Positions 46,682 through 58,315 are shown, counted from the first letter of the stretch. The stretch is DNA of 64,000 nt from Coix lacryma-jobi var. lacryma-jobi (GCA_009763385.1 CM019824.1:152526305-152590304); one strand, 5' to 3'. Notes: a model not told the origin generated them from the letters alone. Program-made: numbers and translations.

Positions 46682-49210
46682 TGAAGGACCGAATTGGCGA
46701 CCAGAGGGGGGGGTGAATGGGAGCCTCAAATTTCTTCTCGAGAAATGATGGCCCTTGTCCCAGAAAATCACCCAAAAACGAAGACTCAAACAACTGGTGA
46801 GTTCATGACCTATGAATAGGTGGATAACCTAGGAGATGTCCTAGAGGTACAGCGGAACTACCAAAGAACCCCCAAAACCAAGCGCCAAAGCAACGGGGCA
46901 AAACTGCACAAGCAAGCTCCTAGAACAATCGAACCTCCGATAACGGAACACCACACTCCTATGGAGAAGAGGAAAGTGTTCGACCAAAACTACTTAGGCC
47001 AACTAGTGGCAAAAGCACCTTGGAAAGATCCTTATGAAGTTAGGAAACTAACGCAATAGACGGATCTCAAATCGGAGCTCGAACGAAAAAGATACGGCCG
47101 CTAGAACCAACGACACTCCGAATGCGGAACACTTAACTCCTATGGAGAAGAAGGAAGTGTCCGACCAAAAATACTTTTACCAATGGTGGCAAAAGTACTT
47201 TGGAATGATCCTTAAGAAGTTAGGAAACCAACGCAACAAACGGATCACAAATCGGAGCTCGTATGCAAAAGATACGGACGAAATCAGCAAAACTGTGCAG
47301 TTCCGGACTGCCCGCTAGTGAACCGCGGACTGTCCGCTATTGAACCCCGGACAGTCCGGGAATGAGTCCCGGACAGTCCGCCGTTCAAAAATGAAAACAG
47401 CGACGTTGCTGCCCGTGAACAGCCCCGACCCCCGGACAGTCCGGGGATGAGTCCCGGACAGTCCGCCACTGTCCAGAAAGCCCAAAAACAGCTCAGGACA
47501 AAACCAAAATCGATTGGATCTTCACCAAATCGAACGAGGCTGCAACCAAACTTCTCCCAAGTGTTCTTCTACGTGTTGGGAAGCTAATCCTAGGATATCA
47601 TCGCTCCAAACCAACTAATCCATGAGAAATCGGAAGAACACTAGAAAAGGGGGAAGAACGAACGCGATTTCGACCCGATCTATGTGCTCGTGAGGTTAGA
47701 GAGGAAATCCTTCAGTGGAAAGAAGGAGCTCACGACATAGAACAAATTGATTCAAACGAAATCACAAATCGTCGCTCGAAGAGGGAGAACGAGGCAAATC
47801 TCCGAGAGGGGAAAAACCAAAACGCGAGGAACAAAAACGCGATTCGATCCAAATTGCAGCCAACAAAGAGGAGGGGCGACATTGATCCTTGGATTCAGCG
47901 AAATGGACGATTGATTAAGCACTCAGTGTCGGGCTACAAGCCACTCCTAGCAACACAAAGCTTGGATGACAAAAAGCTCAAGAACAAGAGCCAACTCTTC
48001 TCCTAACCCCAGCCTTCTCTCACAAACACAAAATGAGAGAGACACTGTCCAAGGATTCCCCAGGATTCGGCTGCCCTAGCAGCCCCCTCATATATATAGG
48101 CGCACGTCCGAAGACCAAAACGCCCTTACATTAAGCACTCAACCCAAATACCCCCCAGGGGTAAAACTGTCCAACCCTAGCAGTTTCATCCGACGGCCAC
48201 GCCCGCACATCTGGTAGCTTCGCCTCGACGCGACCTCCAGGATGTCGCCACGTGCCGTCACCGTCGACCACCGCGCCTTCCTCGTGGATAGCTACACCGC
48301 CGCGCCAGCCTCTCCACGCCGCTACGCGTCGACCGTCCTTTCGGACCAACCCCCGGTTTTGAGGCCCAAACCGGGAAACCTGCCAGCCCAGGTTTTGAGG
48401 CCCAAACCTGGCAAACCGTCCACCCCGAGTTTTGAGGCCCAAACTCGGAAACCCGCGAGCCAAGGTTTTGAGGCCCAAACCTGGAAACCGTCCATCCCGA
48501 GTTTTGAGGCCCAAACTCGGAAACCGGCCACCCGAGTTTTGAGGCCCAAACTCGGAAACCGTCGATGGTAGCTTTTTGAGGCTCAGCTACTGAACCCGCA
48601 CCGTAGACGGGATGTGGTTCGCACACCCCGACCACCGGCACCGATGCCGATGCATGTCCAGCCTCCACGTCGGGCACAACGCCTTTGCCTTGCTACTTGA
48701 CTTGGCCGACGGCACTTGCGCCGCACGCAAGCCCGTGTCCGACCTCCCGCCAAGTGCCACGACGCCATCGTCTTCCTCCCGACTCGGCCGATGCATCGCA
48801 CATCCCCATGTGCTCTCACTCGCCGATGCCACGTGCCAGCTACCACAGCTGGTCCTCTGGCCTCTTGGTCCGTCGGTCCAAGCCTCACGTCCGCCCTTCA
48901 CCGCTCTGGGTACATCGGCATGACACGTCCGCCGCACAGCACGCCCATCCTTCACCGATCCCGGTCCGTCGGCACGACACGTCTCTACTTGACCTTCACC
49001 TCACCATCGACCACTGTATCCGAGCTCAACACCTGCACATCAACACAGCCAAGAGACACATGTTGCACACGCACACCAACACAGAAACACACCACAACTC
49101 AACGCCACCGGTTAGTCATAAGCATTAAGCACATAGCGAGATAATGACTCAACCGGGAAAAGCCTCAAACCTTCCTTATCAAAGTCAATCATTCATCATA
49201 TATGTTCTCA
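46682..49210 (-). mobile_element. 5' LTR of the family B array
   Basis: 2529 bp. It starts on the minus strand with TGAGAACATATATG at 49210 and ends ...GGTCCTTCA at 46682. TATA box TATATATA on the minus strand at about 48090-48098. Its upstream border abuts the truncated E LTR at 49211. No target duplication can be checked because the far end of the array was lost at 36352. Confidence 0.93.
48350..48593. repeat. Tandem hairpin array in U3 of B LTR (right copy)
   Basis: Same seven-unit array as at 40129-40372, with one base change in the fourth unit (CCAAGGTTT for CCCAGGTTT), so that stem is weakened by one pair. Confidence 0.9.
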
Positions 49211-49339
49211 CTATATCTAGATTACAACTGTCGTGCGGTGCATGTCGTGCGCCGCACGTCCTCATCATGTGGGCCGGACGACCCCTAGTAGTGTGTCCCA
49301 TGTACCATCATGTGGTACCCTGGGGTCTATATCCCCACA
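49211..49339 (-). mobile_element. 5' LTR remnant of element E
   Basis: 129 bases matching 34565-34693. It ends in ATATCCCCACA and is followed by the target duplication CGGTA. The other 311 bases of this LTR are gone. Confidence 0.9.
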
Positions 49340-50712
49340 CGGTAGTACCGCCATAAGGCCGGTACTACCGACCCTCGGTGGTACCGACCTAGGCCGGTAG
49401 CAAGACCGTTTTTGCAGACCTCTCTGTTCGTGCTCAAAATGACTTGGCGGTAGTACCGCCATAAGGTCGGTACAACCGACCCTCGGTGGTACCGACCCAA
49501 GCCGGTAGAAAGTCAGTTTTGCGGAGCTCTCTGTTGGTGCGCGTTTTTGACTTGGCGGTAGTACCACCATAAGGCCGGTACTACCGACCCTGGTCGGTAG
49601 CTACCGAGCGGCCGAGCATTTTTTTCGTGGAGCTCTCTGTTCGCGGCGTTTTGGCCTGGCGGTAGTACCACCATAGGGCCGGTACTACCGACCCTCGGTG
49701 GTATCGACCTTTGGTCGGTAGTTGGTTTTAGGTCAACTTAGATCTGTGCAACGGTTTTTGGCTGGTCGGTACTACCGACCATGGGTGGTCAGTACTACCG
49801 ACAGGCCTCGGGACTGGGGAACTATAAATAGCTCTCCACTTGCCTTTTGACCATTACCCACTCATTCCATTCACTTATTGTGACCTACCAACTGACAAAA
49901 CACTGTCCAAGCATTGACTCCTCCCCTCTCTCCCCCCCTTTGCTCCTAGATTCATTCCCTTGCAAGTTTTGAGCTAGGGAAGTGAGATTAGAGAGTGGGA
50001 AGCTTCGATCTACGACTTGAGCGCTTGGTTCCACATCTAGCCGTCTTGATTTGTGTCTTTTACTCTTGGGTTCTTTCAACCCTATCCGGTTAGGTGTTCT
50101 ATGTGGTAGCCCGTATTTATTCATTTGTGAGGGCTCCCCGAAGTGTTTGTATTACCCCTGAGATTCCTAGTAGAGAAACTCAACTTGCCTTTGTGGTTTC
50201 TTGAGTGAGGCAAGGAGGTGAAAGAGACTCCGACCTTTGTGGTCACCTCAACAACGAGGAAGTAGGTGCGCCTTAGTGGTGTGGCCGAACCTCGGGATAA
50301 ATCCTTGTGTCTCGCGTGCTTGTTATTATCTCTACTTTGGATATTGCACTTGTACTTGTATCCTTCGTGTTCTTCTCTCCCTATCCCTTTCTTAGGTTGG
50401 GAAGGCTCGATCTACACCGTGGGAAGCAACCAAGGCTTGGAGAGGCTAGAATCTTCATCGACAATACTTAGGGAAGTGAGGCGTTTATTGGTTTTACATT
50501 CATAGCTCACATACAGTGAATTTGTAGTTTTCTTTAGGGCTCCGGTAGTGTCGTTTGTTTATGTCGGTAGTATCGGTGTTTCATACCCGGTAGTACCTAC
50601 CCAAACAAACCGGTAATACCGGTGGTTATCTAACTACAAATTTTAGTTTGTGAAGTTTTAGATTGCAGAAAATCACCTATTCACCCCCCTCTAGGCTGAT
50701 TTGATCCTTTTA
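49340..50712 (+). mobile_element. Right-hand C LTR, second part
   Basis: Resumes the LTR interrupted at 34253. Together the two parts make about 1.86 kb. It has the palindromic word array at 49340-49802 and TATAAATA at 49823. It ends TTGATCCTTTTA, where the shared LTR has TTGATCCTTTCA, so the last dinucleotide has changed from CA to TA. Confidence 0.92.
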
Positions 50713-51240
50713 GAACCGCATGTAGAAATGGATTTCTATAGGTGGTTTGTTAAAAAACCGCATGTAGAAATGTCTTATTTCTACAGGCGGTTGTCTGTGT
50801 CTTATTTCTACAGGTGGTTGTCTTAACAAACTGCCTGTAGAAATCCATTTCTACAGGCGGTTCGTTAAGACAACCGCCACTAGAAATACACATGATTTTT
50901 TAAATTTTGATTTTTTCAAACTATCTCAGATGAGAAAACACCCAAAATAAAAGTTGTTCGTCTCAAAAAGTTATGAAACTTTGTAAATTACAACTTTTTA
51001 ATTTGAAGTCATCTTGTCAACGAAAAATATGTTTGAATGGTCTCAAATTTGAAATTCAAATTTTGTAAACGATGTCGGATGGGGAAATGACCAATACAAA
51101 AGTTGTTCGTCTCGAAAAGTTATGAAACTTTGTAGTTGACAACGTTTTGATTTGAAATCGTTTAGGACCTTAAACAAGCAAATTACACTCGGGTTTGTAT
51201 AATATGTGGGGAACCGAAGATGTATTTGAACACATGTGAG
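50713..51240. mobile_element. DNA-transposon fragment with nested hairpins, CACTA-like
   Basis: 50713-50895 contains seven or more copies, in both orientations, of AACCGCCTGTAGAAAT or variants, forming successive hairpins, and ends at CACTAGAAATA. The following 340 bases hold two related copies of a phrase close to AAAGTTGTTCGTCTC. Subterminal repeats in both orientations are usual for CACTA elements; the assignment is tentative and termini were not found. Confidence 0.5.
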
Positions 51241-51244
51241 TAAG

Positions 51245-51312
51245 TGGTGCAGTGGTAGAGGAGGCTTCGCGCGAGGCCGAGGTTGTGGGTTCGAATCCCA
51301 CTGGCCGCGTTA
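51245..51312 (+). ncRNA. tRNA-like sequence with Pol III A and B boxes
   Basis: A box TGGTGCAGTGG (51245-51255) and B box GGTTCGAATCC (51288-51298), both fitting the eukaryotic consensus, 32 bases apart. GTGGG/CCCAC forms a T-arm stem around the B box, and GGCTT/AGGCC can form an anticodon-like stem. The acceptor stem is not convincing. Either a tRNA pseudogene or the head of a tRNA-derived SINE. Confidence 0.45.
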
Positions 51313-51418
51313 GCCGTGAATTTTGCGCGAAAAATACCACGACTTGGCAGCGTAGGCGGTTGAGAAAAACTCCTGTAGGGGGTCCTTTCCGCTAGCTTGG
51401 TATAGGGATCGCAGTTAA

Positions 51419-52420
51419 GGGGGTGTTTGCTTCCCACTCCCTAGAGTTTAGCCACTAAAGTTTAGTCACTTTTAGTTGCTAAAGTTCCAAACACTCTCAC
51501 TAAAAGTCACTTTTAACACTACCAAATGTCACATCCACTAAACTTTAGTAGCTAAACTCTAGGGGGTGGGAACGAGTGGCGGAGCTAGCTGAAAAATTCA
51601 GGTAGGGCGGACCATTAGGTATATATGTGCCCAATAACTCGATATTTTAGTTGAACTACATATTATTTATATCATATTTGTATCGATATCACATAACAAT
51701 TGTATCCTAACTAAGAATTCGACAAAATGGATGATTAAGACAAGGATTCAAAATGATTACTTGTCAAATAATAAACTATTTAGTCACATTTTAACATGTA
51801 CTAGGGCCGAGCCACTCTACGAATTGGTACTATATAAGCTCTTTAAATATAATAAACTATGTAATTGGTTAATGAGCAATAATCTATTTTTTACTCATTT
51901 TCTACGGTAACCCAGCAACAGTTGAACTACAAACCAAAGTTTCAGCAACGAATAACATATGTTCTTACGGCTTCTTTGCAAGGGATGAAGCTTCTACATG
52001 TGCCCATGCTTCCCAATCCCAGGGTCGGCGCTGGCGCTGTGGAAGGCTAGCAGTTCCTTACGCCAGACAATGCAGGCAGCAGCGCATAGCGCACAACACA
52101 TAGTCGGGCAGGCTGCAGGGAGTGGCTTACCGTGTATGCTTACGATTGTTGCGTCTCCTCTTGATGGGCCAATGCAGATGGCCCAGTCCAAAAAGGCCTG
52201 TGACTCCAAAGCAGCAGCAGCCCGTAGAAACTTCAGTCGACGGTCGTCTTCAACCTCAGGTCAAAATCGGAACAGCCACGCAGTCACCGTGTCTGCCATC
52301 TGCCGGTCGCGCTTGCCACCTCCGGCTCCGGGGGTTGGGGTCCTGCCCGCTGGGAGGTAGGGCGGCCGCCCCACCTCGCCCTATGGGTGGCTCCGCCTAT
52401 GGTGGGAACCAAACATCCTC
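51419..52420. mobile_element. Tourist-like MITE, split by a Mutator-like element
   Basis: The ends GGGGGTGTTTGCTTCCCAC and, on the complement, GAGGATGTTTGGTTCCCAC form terminal inverted repeats. TAA flanks both ends (51416-51418, 52421-52423), as for PIF/Harbinger MITEs. Inner sequence is an imperfect inverted repeat of CTAGAGTTTAG and CTAAAGTTTAG blocks. Without the insertion it is about 165 bp. Confidence 0.8.
51574..52400. mobile_element. Non-autonomous Mutator-like element inside the MITE
   Basis: Flanked by the 9-bp duplication GGTGGGAAC (51565-51573, 52401-52409). Ends GAGTGGCGGAGC and, on the complement, ATAGGCGGAGCC share GGCGGAGC. The left half is AT-rich; the right half (about 52000-52380) is clearly GC-richer and could be captured sequence. 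I could not assign it to a gene. Confidence 0.75.
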
Positions 52421-52423
52421 TAA

Positions 52424-53300
52424 GTCGAGACAACACCGATAGTGAACGAAACACGTCTGGTATGCTCGGCCACAACACAACAAGTTAGTTTCTCTTCTCT
52501 CTAAAAGGTCCTAAATGGCTAGAAGGAAGATACCTAATAAAAAAATTCTACAACAACACTACAACAAACTTTAAATGACAAAGCAAATTTTCCGCTAGCT
52601 TTATAAAAATACAAGCCACCTATCCATAATTCTAGTTGTTACGATCTCTAAGTCACACACACACAAAGTTGTTATTTTACAACTAGTGAGCAAGCTAGCA
52701 AGAAAGAAAACTACTAATTTAGTAACTCTACTTTACTTGTTAGAATATCCAAAGGCAAGTATGAAACTAAGTAAATACAATTGATAGAGTGGATATACCA
52801 CCATGACAAGAGACTAATGCAAAATATACCAAATGAAATCTTCAAACAAAGATGACATAATATTTTTTACCGAGGCTCACTTGCTTGTCGGCAAGCTATG
52901 TCCTCATTGTAGCGATTCATCCACTTGGAGGTTCACGAGCTAATTAGCATCACACATCAAACTCTCAATAGGGTGGCCGCACAACCACACCATAATATGA
53001 GCATCCACAAGCTACAAGAAATCCACTAAAGATAATTGTGATCTCTCATGAGAAAGGCTCAAGGACCCTCATAATCCACCGATCAGAGCCAGAGACAATC
53101 ATCAACCTCCACTCAATGATCCTCACAACTCTAAGTCATCTAGGTGTCAGCAAACACCAAGAGTAACAAGCAAAATCCATAGTGAAACACAATCACCAAG
53201 TGCCTCTAGATAAACACACTCATGCAACGTACTTGGATCTCCCAAATCTCACCAAATGATGAATCAATCAAGCAATATGAGTACGAATGGAATGGCTAGG
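52424..53300. other. Unassigned repeat-like sequence
   Basis: No supportable gene. From about 52870 the wording (short phrases with CACTAAG, CCAAGAG, ATGAATCAATC) looks like retroelement LTR debris read on the minus strand, but no termini are visible. Confidence 0.35.
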
Positions 53301-54060
53301 TGAAAGGTCCTAGTTTGGTTTTGGTAATTGATGACAACACTTGTGAACTAACTATTTTATCCAAGTGTGTGAAGGAAAATAAGTTGGGTTCACAAGACTA
53401 ATGGATGATGATATGATATTGATTGTTTAGTTTTGTTGGGTATTTAACTCAAGCATAGCAAGCAAGCGAAGGCTTTGGCAAGACTTGTCTAGATGGACCG
53501 TGTGCTCAAGCGATGGTGAAGGACAAGCTAGTGGGCTTGATGTCGATGGACCGATGCGGAGGTGAAGGGCAAGCTAATGGGCTTGGCATCGATGGACCTA
53601 TGGTGAAGGGCAAGCTAGTGGGCTTGGCGCCGAAGGACCGAGACAACAGTGAATAGCAAGTGAGGCTAAAGTAAATTGCTTGAAGTATATGTGATAGTTG
53701 AGTGACCAACATTATCTTTGATGGACCAAGTCGAAGTTTCATTGCTTATATCTAATGGCTTGGTGAATTCGTCCGTGAATGATTCCTTGCGGTTATCAAA
53801 GAGAACCTTGGTTAAGCAAGGCAAAGGCATGAATGATAGGGTATTTTATTTCACCGGCTATGAGGTATGTATAGAAGTTTAATAGCCGGGTTCAGGATAG
53901 ATAACCGTACTATTAAGAGGGGCAACACAAGCAAGCAACTTTTATTTATAAAAGTTTACTCAAAATTAATGAATCGTGAGATCCATAAAGAGGCATGCAA
54001 CTCACATGTTGATCAATGCACATGCTCAGATCTACATAGGGTTATGCTAGTGTATCTAGG
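53301..54060 (+). mobile_element. Copia-type LTR fragment
   Basis: Begins TGAAAGGTCCTAGTTTGG, a start typical of grass copia LTRs. It contains about three copies of a roughly 50-bp repeat at 53505-53645 (core GGCAAGCTAGTGGGCTTGG). The right border is not clear; no primer site follows. Confidence 0.5.
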
Positions 54061-54064
54061 GTTA

Positions 54065-54155
54065 GGTTCCTAGCATGGTCACTCACCAAAAAGGTTTTGA
54101 AAAAAGTTTTTGAATGTTGGGATTTTTTTACTTTCGAAATTTCAGGGTTGTTACA
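54065..54155 (-). mobile_element. Short gypsy LTR end
   Basis: On the minus strand it starts TGTAACAACCCTGAAATTTCG, a common start of gypsy LTRs in grasses. Only about 90 bases can be followed. Confidence 0.4.
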
Positions 54156-57100
54156 TTCCCCGACTTAACGAGAGTGAACGAACGTTGGCTTCGGCACATG
54201 TCCCTCCTCTTAGTACATTAGATTAGTTAGTAGTGTATGGTAATTGCTATGATAGTATGTTCCTCTTGTATATCGTTACTGTTGTGGGAGATAGATCACA
54301 CGTACTACGTGTATATGATGTCACAAATGTTTTGCTACTGTTTTTCTAAATTAATTTAAAACTAAAAATAACTAAACTTTCAAACAGCTAGTAGATTCAG
54401 ATAACAAGAGATGTCAATTTTGTGAAAGCCTTTTACTTCTATACATGGGTTTAAATAGCGAGCTAAAGCTAAAGTGTTTAGCGTTTTATAAACTGTAATT
54501 AGCGAACTTTAGCGGCAGAATTGTGCATGAACGCAAATAGCGGCACAATTTTTTTCAAGCTATTTCGGGCTATAGCGGCACAAATGGCGGGCTATTTAAT
54601 TTCATTCTTCTATATGAACATTATGTAAGCTTTCCCTAAAAAAACGATTTATCCGCAACTCCTGTAGATGCCATGTTCGTATATTTCCGAGGCAAGCATA
54701 AAGCACGTGAAAGCACTATGGAATACAAAAGTGCTTATCTGATTGATAATCTAAAAAATCGTACCGTACATGTCAAACTTGTCATGCTGTAGGAATGGAC
54801 AGTCTGAAAAGACCATTATTGTATTCCTCGTTGCTTGGCTACCGTTTTCGTTTTCCTCGTTGCAGGGTTATGCCACTGAAGAGATATAGCTAAATAAATA
54901 AATCGACCCTGCCCCCCCCCCCCCCCCCCCCCCCCGCACTCTCAATTTGTTTTGTAGAGAAATAAATATATTCCCAGCTTTTATAGAAAGGCAATAAGAA
55001 AATTAAAACGGTTATGGGGGCAAAGTCGGAATTTGGATAATCATTAGTTCTTGATGGAGAATATAAATGCTGCCTGTTCTTGCCGTACCCTGCAGCAGCC
55101 ATCAAGTTGTATCTGGGGCTAAAGTTGTCACAGTCCTGGACCAAACCCCTGCAGTACAGTTCCAGCCAATTGGGGTCCTCCCAAACTAGCAGTCTTACCA
55201 TACAATACAAGATCCTCCATAATGTAACTCATTTATATATGAACAGGTTCACTTGGAACATGAGAAGTGATAATTTCTCCACCATTTTTGTCCTTGTTTC
55301 TCATAAAAGTATATGTGCAAAACGAGAAAAATGTCATGAGTTTACATGCATAGGCTTATCTGTTACATCACATGGCAGCAGTTCATCTCATCCCCAAAAA
55401 AAAAACATTTGGGAAAAAGGTACAGGTGGTGAACTGTTTGACACCACATTTCTAGCCCAAGCCATCCATCCATGCTTCGGTGCCCCAAAATAAGCTTGTT
55501 CCACTTCAAGCTCTAGTCCCTGTCGCACACAAGCAGATGGCCTCTCAGCTATATTTGCACGATGCATGTGGAAAATGCAGCATTGCCCACCAGTGGATCC
55601 ATTCCATGTTAGGTGCATCACCTACTGCTACTCCTGTAAAACTTCATCAACTCACACCCTGAAATTGAAGCAAACCTTTCTCTAGATTATCCAACACGCA
55701 TGTCGACTGCCCTTTTTTGTGTGTCGTGTTTGCATCTATCATTCTCAGACGTGCATGCATACATCAGCACATACTAGCAATGAGGCAAGTGATCAATTAT
55801 TAAGATGGATGTCCTTGTCATGGCCAAAGCCGGGCCATGCTTTTAGGGGATGAAGCCATGGCAAAGGTAGTGCCAGCAGTAAAATATAGTCATGTGTCAT
55901 CACCCTCTTTTTTGTGGGTATTTGCATCCTGTTCACTGGGATCACAAATCGTCAAATGATGAAGGTGTGTGAAGTCTGAAATGTCAAATTGTGGTGAGTG
56001 GTGAGCAAAGAGAGAGGGCCTTTGCTGAGTGGTGAGGCCTGAGCGAGCGAGGTCAAAATAAAAGGGCCCAGAGAGAGGGCCTTTGCTGATGTACTACCAC
56101 TGCACAGTATTTTTCCTCTTAGCGTCAGGGACTGTAAAAAGTGTTGTGAAAAAAGCTGTGTGTTTTGACAGCATACACCACCGCTCCCTTTTGGTCATCA
56201 CGCAATCTTCAGGGACATGGTACAGAGGGGCCTGGTTCCAAGAGGGCATCTCCGGAAAGAATCCTTCCAACTGCAAGAGGGAAAAAGAATACTCTGATGA
56301 ACTCCCTCCAATTCCATCAGAAAACAAAAAACTTAAGGTCACATTTCAGATGATTACCTTTGTTTGTACCCATCCGGAATCGAAACGCAAAAATTTCACG
56401 CTTTTGGTGGCCCGTGGGACGAAAATGACAGTTGAGGTTGGGAGGGAGGGAGAGTAGAATAGAAGCCAAGAAGCTGCTGCATGCATTTTTTTTTTATTTT
56501 TTTGCTTGCGAGGACGTCGAATTCACGGTCAGGGAAAAGTTATTCCTCCTTCCTACATTGATTCTTTCCTAGTACCACCACAGTCGTCGTCCACAACATC
56601 TCGCGCGCGGATCCCACAGATTGCACGCAGCTTAAAAAACTTTACTAACCTTCGCATTGAGTGCGTACCAGATCAGGATCATTGCGGATCTCGCGTAATC
56701 AAATCTTCTAATTAACCCGGCTGCTACAGGCTACAGCTGTTATTAATCTGGTCCCTGGTGGGTGGTGGTGGCTCGCGGGCTCAGAAAGTTCAGAAGTTCA
56801 GAGCAGGAGGAGCGCACACACAAACACAACACCAAGCTGTAGGGGCGGGCCAACGGTGTCGGATTTGTGTGGCAGCAGGCAGCAGCCTGGCCTGGCTCTG
56901 GCAGCTGGGGACTCACTCTGACTGTGAGAACTGGGAATAATCACTTTTCTTTCTCTAATTCAAAACAATTAATTCCATGCTCCGAGTTGGCGACACCGGC
57001 CGACACCTAAAAACGGCAAATACCCACCGCTGATCATCATCGACGTGGAGGAGGTGTGGAAAAAAGGGGTCAAGCTGCTAGCTCCATGTGCGCCGTTTCC

Positions 57101-57158
57101 TACACAGTAATTTCACCTCATGAGTTTAGCGGAAATTTTGTTAAAAAAATCTACAAAC
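54156..57158. other. Intergenic region, no gene recognised
   Basis: Contains a series of AGCGGCA/TAGCGG phrases at 54460-54600, and a run of 24 C at 54912-54935. The block GAGAGAGGGCCTTTGCTGA occurs twice (about 56010 and 56071). ORFs of 106 and 137 residues around 55000-55490 and of 124 residues at 56083-56457 have no recognisable domain, and I do not call them. Confidence 0.5.
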
Positions 57159-57168
57159 CTTAGGGCCA

Positions 57169-57342
57169 GGGGAGGATCTAGGGGGGCTGGGTGGGCTCCA
57201 GCCCCCTTACAACTGGTACATCAATAGAAAAATAGAGAGGATGAAGAAAAAAATAGGTGGAAAAAAGAAAAAAAAAATATGAAGAAATAGAGTAAGAAGA
57301 ACCTCTCTTCGATGCTACTCCGCCAAGAAGCATCCGTCACTG
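57169..57342. mobile_element. Small Mutator-like MITE
   Basis: 174 bp between two copies of CTTAGGGCCA (57159-57168, 57343-57352). The left end GGGGAGGATCTAGG and the complement of the right end, CAGTGACGGATGC, are degenerate inverted repeats of the GGCGGATC type. A G-rich and C-rich block (GGGGGGCTGGG...CCAGCCCCC) follows the left end. Confidence 0.65.
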
Positions 57343-57712
57343 CTTAGGGCCAAAAAAAAATGTATGCTGCTTCACGCCACTAGTTTATATGTAGCCAAAT
57401 TAATGCAATGATGTCACGCAAGATGATGAGGGGAAATGTTTACTGTTTCAGGAAGTAACCATTCCTCTTTCACCGTTGTATGAGGAGGCTGTTGCCATTC
57501 AATTCATAACAACACTTTGTTCAATGCACAAATTTGTCGAATTTGTTATTAGTTTCTACGAGACAATTGTAAAACCCATTGTGTGCGTTAATCGTTCCCT
57601 CTGCTTCAATGTTGTTCTAGATCAAACTTCTCTAGTTTTGGTCAGATCTATTCTATAGAAAAAATGCACATACATCTACAACATTAGAGTTAAGCAGCAT
57701 GCACTGCGTACA

Positions 57713-58315
57713 ATGTGTAACCGAAACTGGAGATTACACTTCAGGAGATGGCTATCTGAAGAGTTTCAGAATCATCTCAGACATAAGTCCAATAATAAAT
57801 CAGATGGAGTAATTTGGAAGTGGGAACAGTCTGGTTGCTTTTATGTTAAATCAACTTATAATCACATGTTTAGCAGTTGTAGAGATGTTGATAACAAACA
57901 GCTTTGGAAAGCTGAGATTCCTCTCAAAACTAAAATATTCATGTGGTTGACTTTGCAGAATGTGATTTTAACCAAAGACAATCTTCTGAAAAGAAAGTGG
58001 AAAGGAAGTCCTGCTTGTGTCTTTTGCCAAGAGGAAGAAATAGTGAATCACTTGTTTTTTGAGTGCCCTGTAATCAATTATGTGTGAAGTATTTTGGCTT
58101 ACATATTTGGGGTCCAGGTGAGACCAGTTTCTTTTAATCAATACTGGAGTTGGATTAGTTGGAGTCTCCCAAGAGGCAAGCAGACTTATTTCCCTGGCCT
58201 TGCTGCAATTTGTTGGACAGTGTGGAAGACAAGGAACTCTGTGTGCTTTGAAGGAAGAAGAATAAAATCTTCCACTGAGATCATATGCCTAATATGTTCC
58301 ATGATATCAAACTGA
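57713..58315 (+). pseudogene. LINE 3' end with zf-RVT domain
   Basis: The frame encodes a reverse-transcriptase zinc-binding domain: GCFYVKSTYNHM, LWKAEIPLKTKIFMW, NLLKRKWKG, then CVFCQEEEIVNHLFFECP. A TGA at 58084-58086 takes the place of the Trp codon usual after this block. The same frame runs on through WSWISWSLPRG and AAICWTVWKTRN, the usual LINE C-terminus. The element probably extends to about 58735, where ATGAAATTCGG resembles plant L1 3' ends. The reverse-transcriptase core is missing, as in 5'-truncated LINEs. Confidence 0.8.

Larger units (their letters stand above)
34254..49339 (-). mobile_element. Gypsy-type element E with nested copia array B
   Basis: Termini TGTCGACG and TATATCCCCACA on the plus strand, flanked by CGGTA on both sides (34249-34253, 49340-49344). 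The left LTR is complete; the right one keeps only its last 129 bases. On the minus strand a purine-rich GGCTCGGGGACTAGC precedes the left LTR, which suggests the element reads right to left. Little of its own interior remains (34694-36352), with no recognisable gag or pol. The rest is copia array B. Confidence 0.85.

Noticed and set aside
51998..52442. ORFs of 106-120 residues in the Mutator-like element
   Set aside because: No recognisable domain. Open frames are expected in a short GC-rich stretch. Left only as possible captured sequence.
54890..55210. Minus-strand ORF of 106 residues (and plus-strand 137 residues at 55080-55493)
   Set aside because: Neither shows a known domain. The first ends in poly-Gly coded by the C run, and there is no supporting splice or start context.
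56083..56457. ORF of 124 residues with a hydrophobic N-terminus
   Set aside because: No family resemblance, isolated, unusual composition at the end. Not distinguishable from chance.
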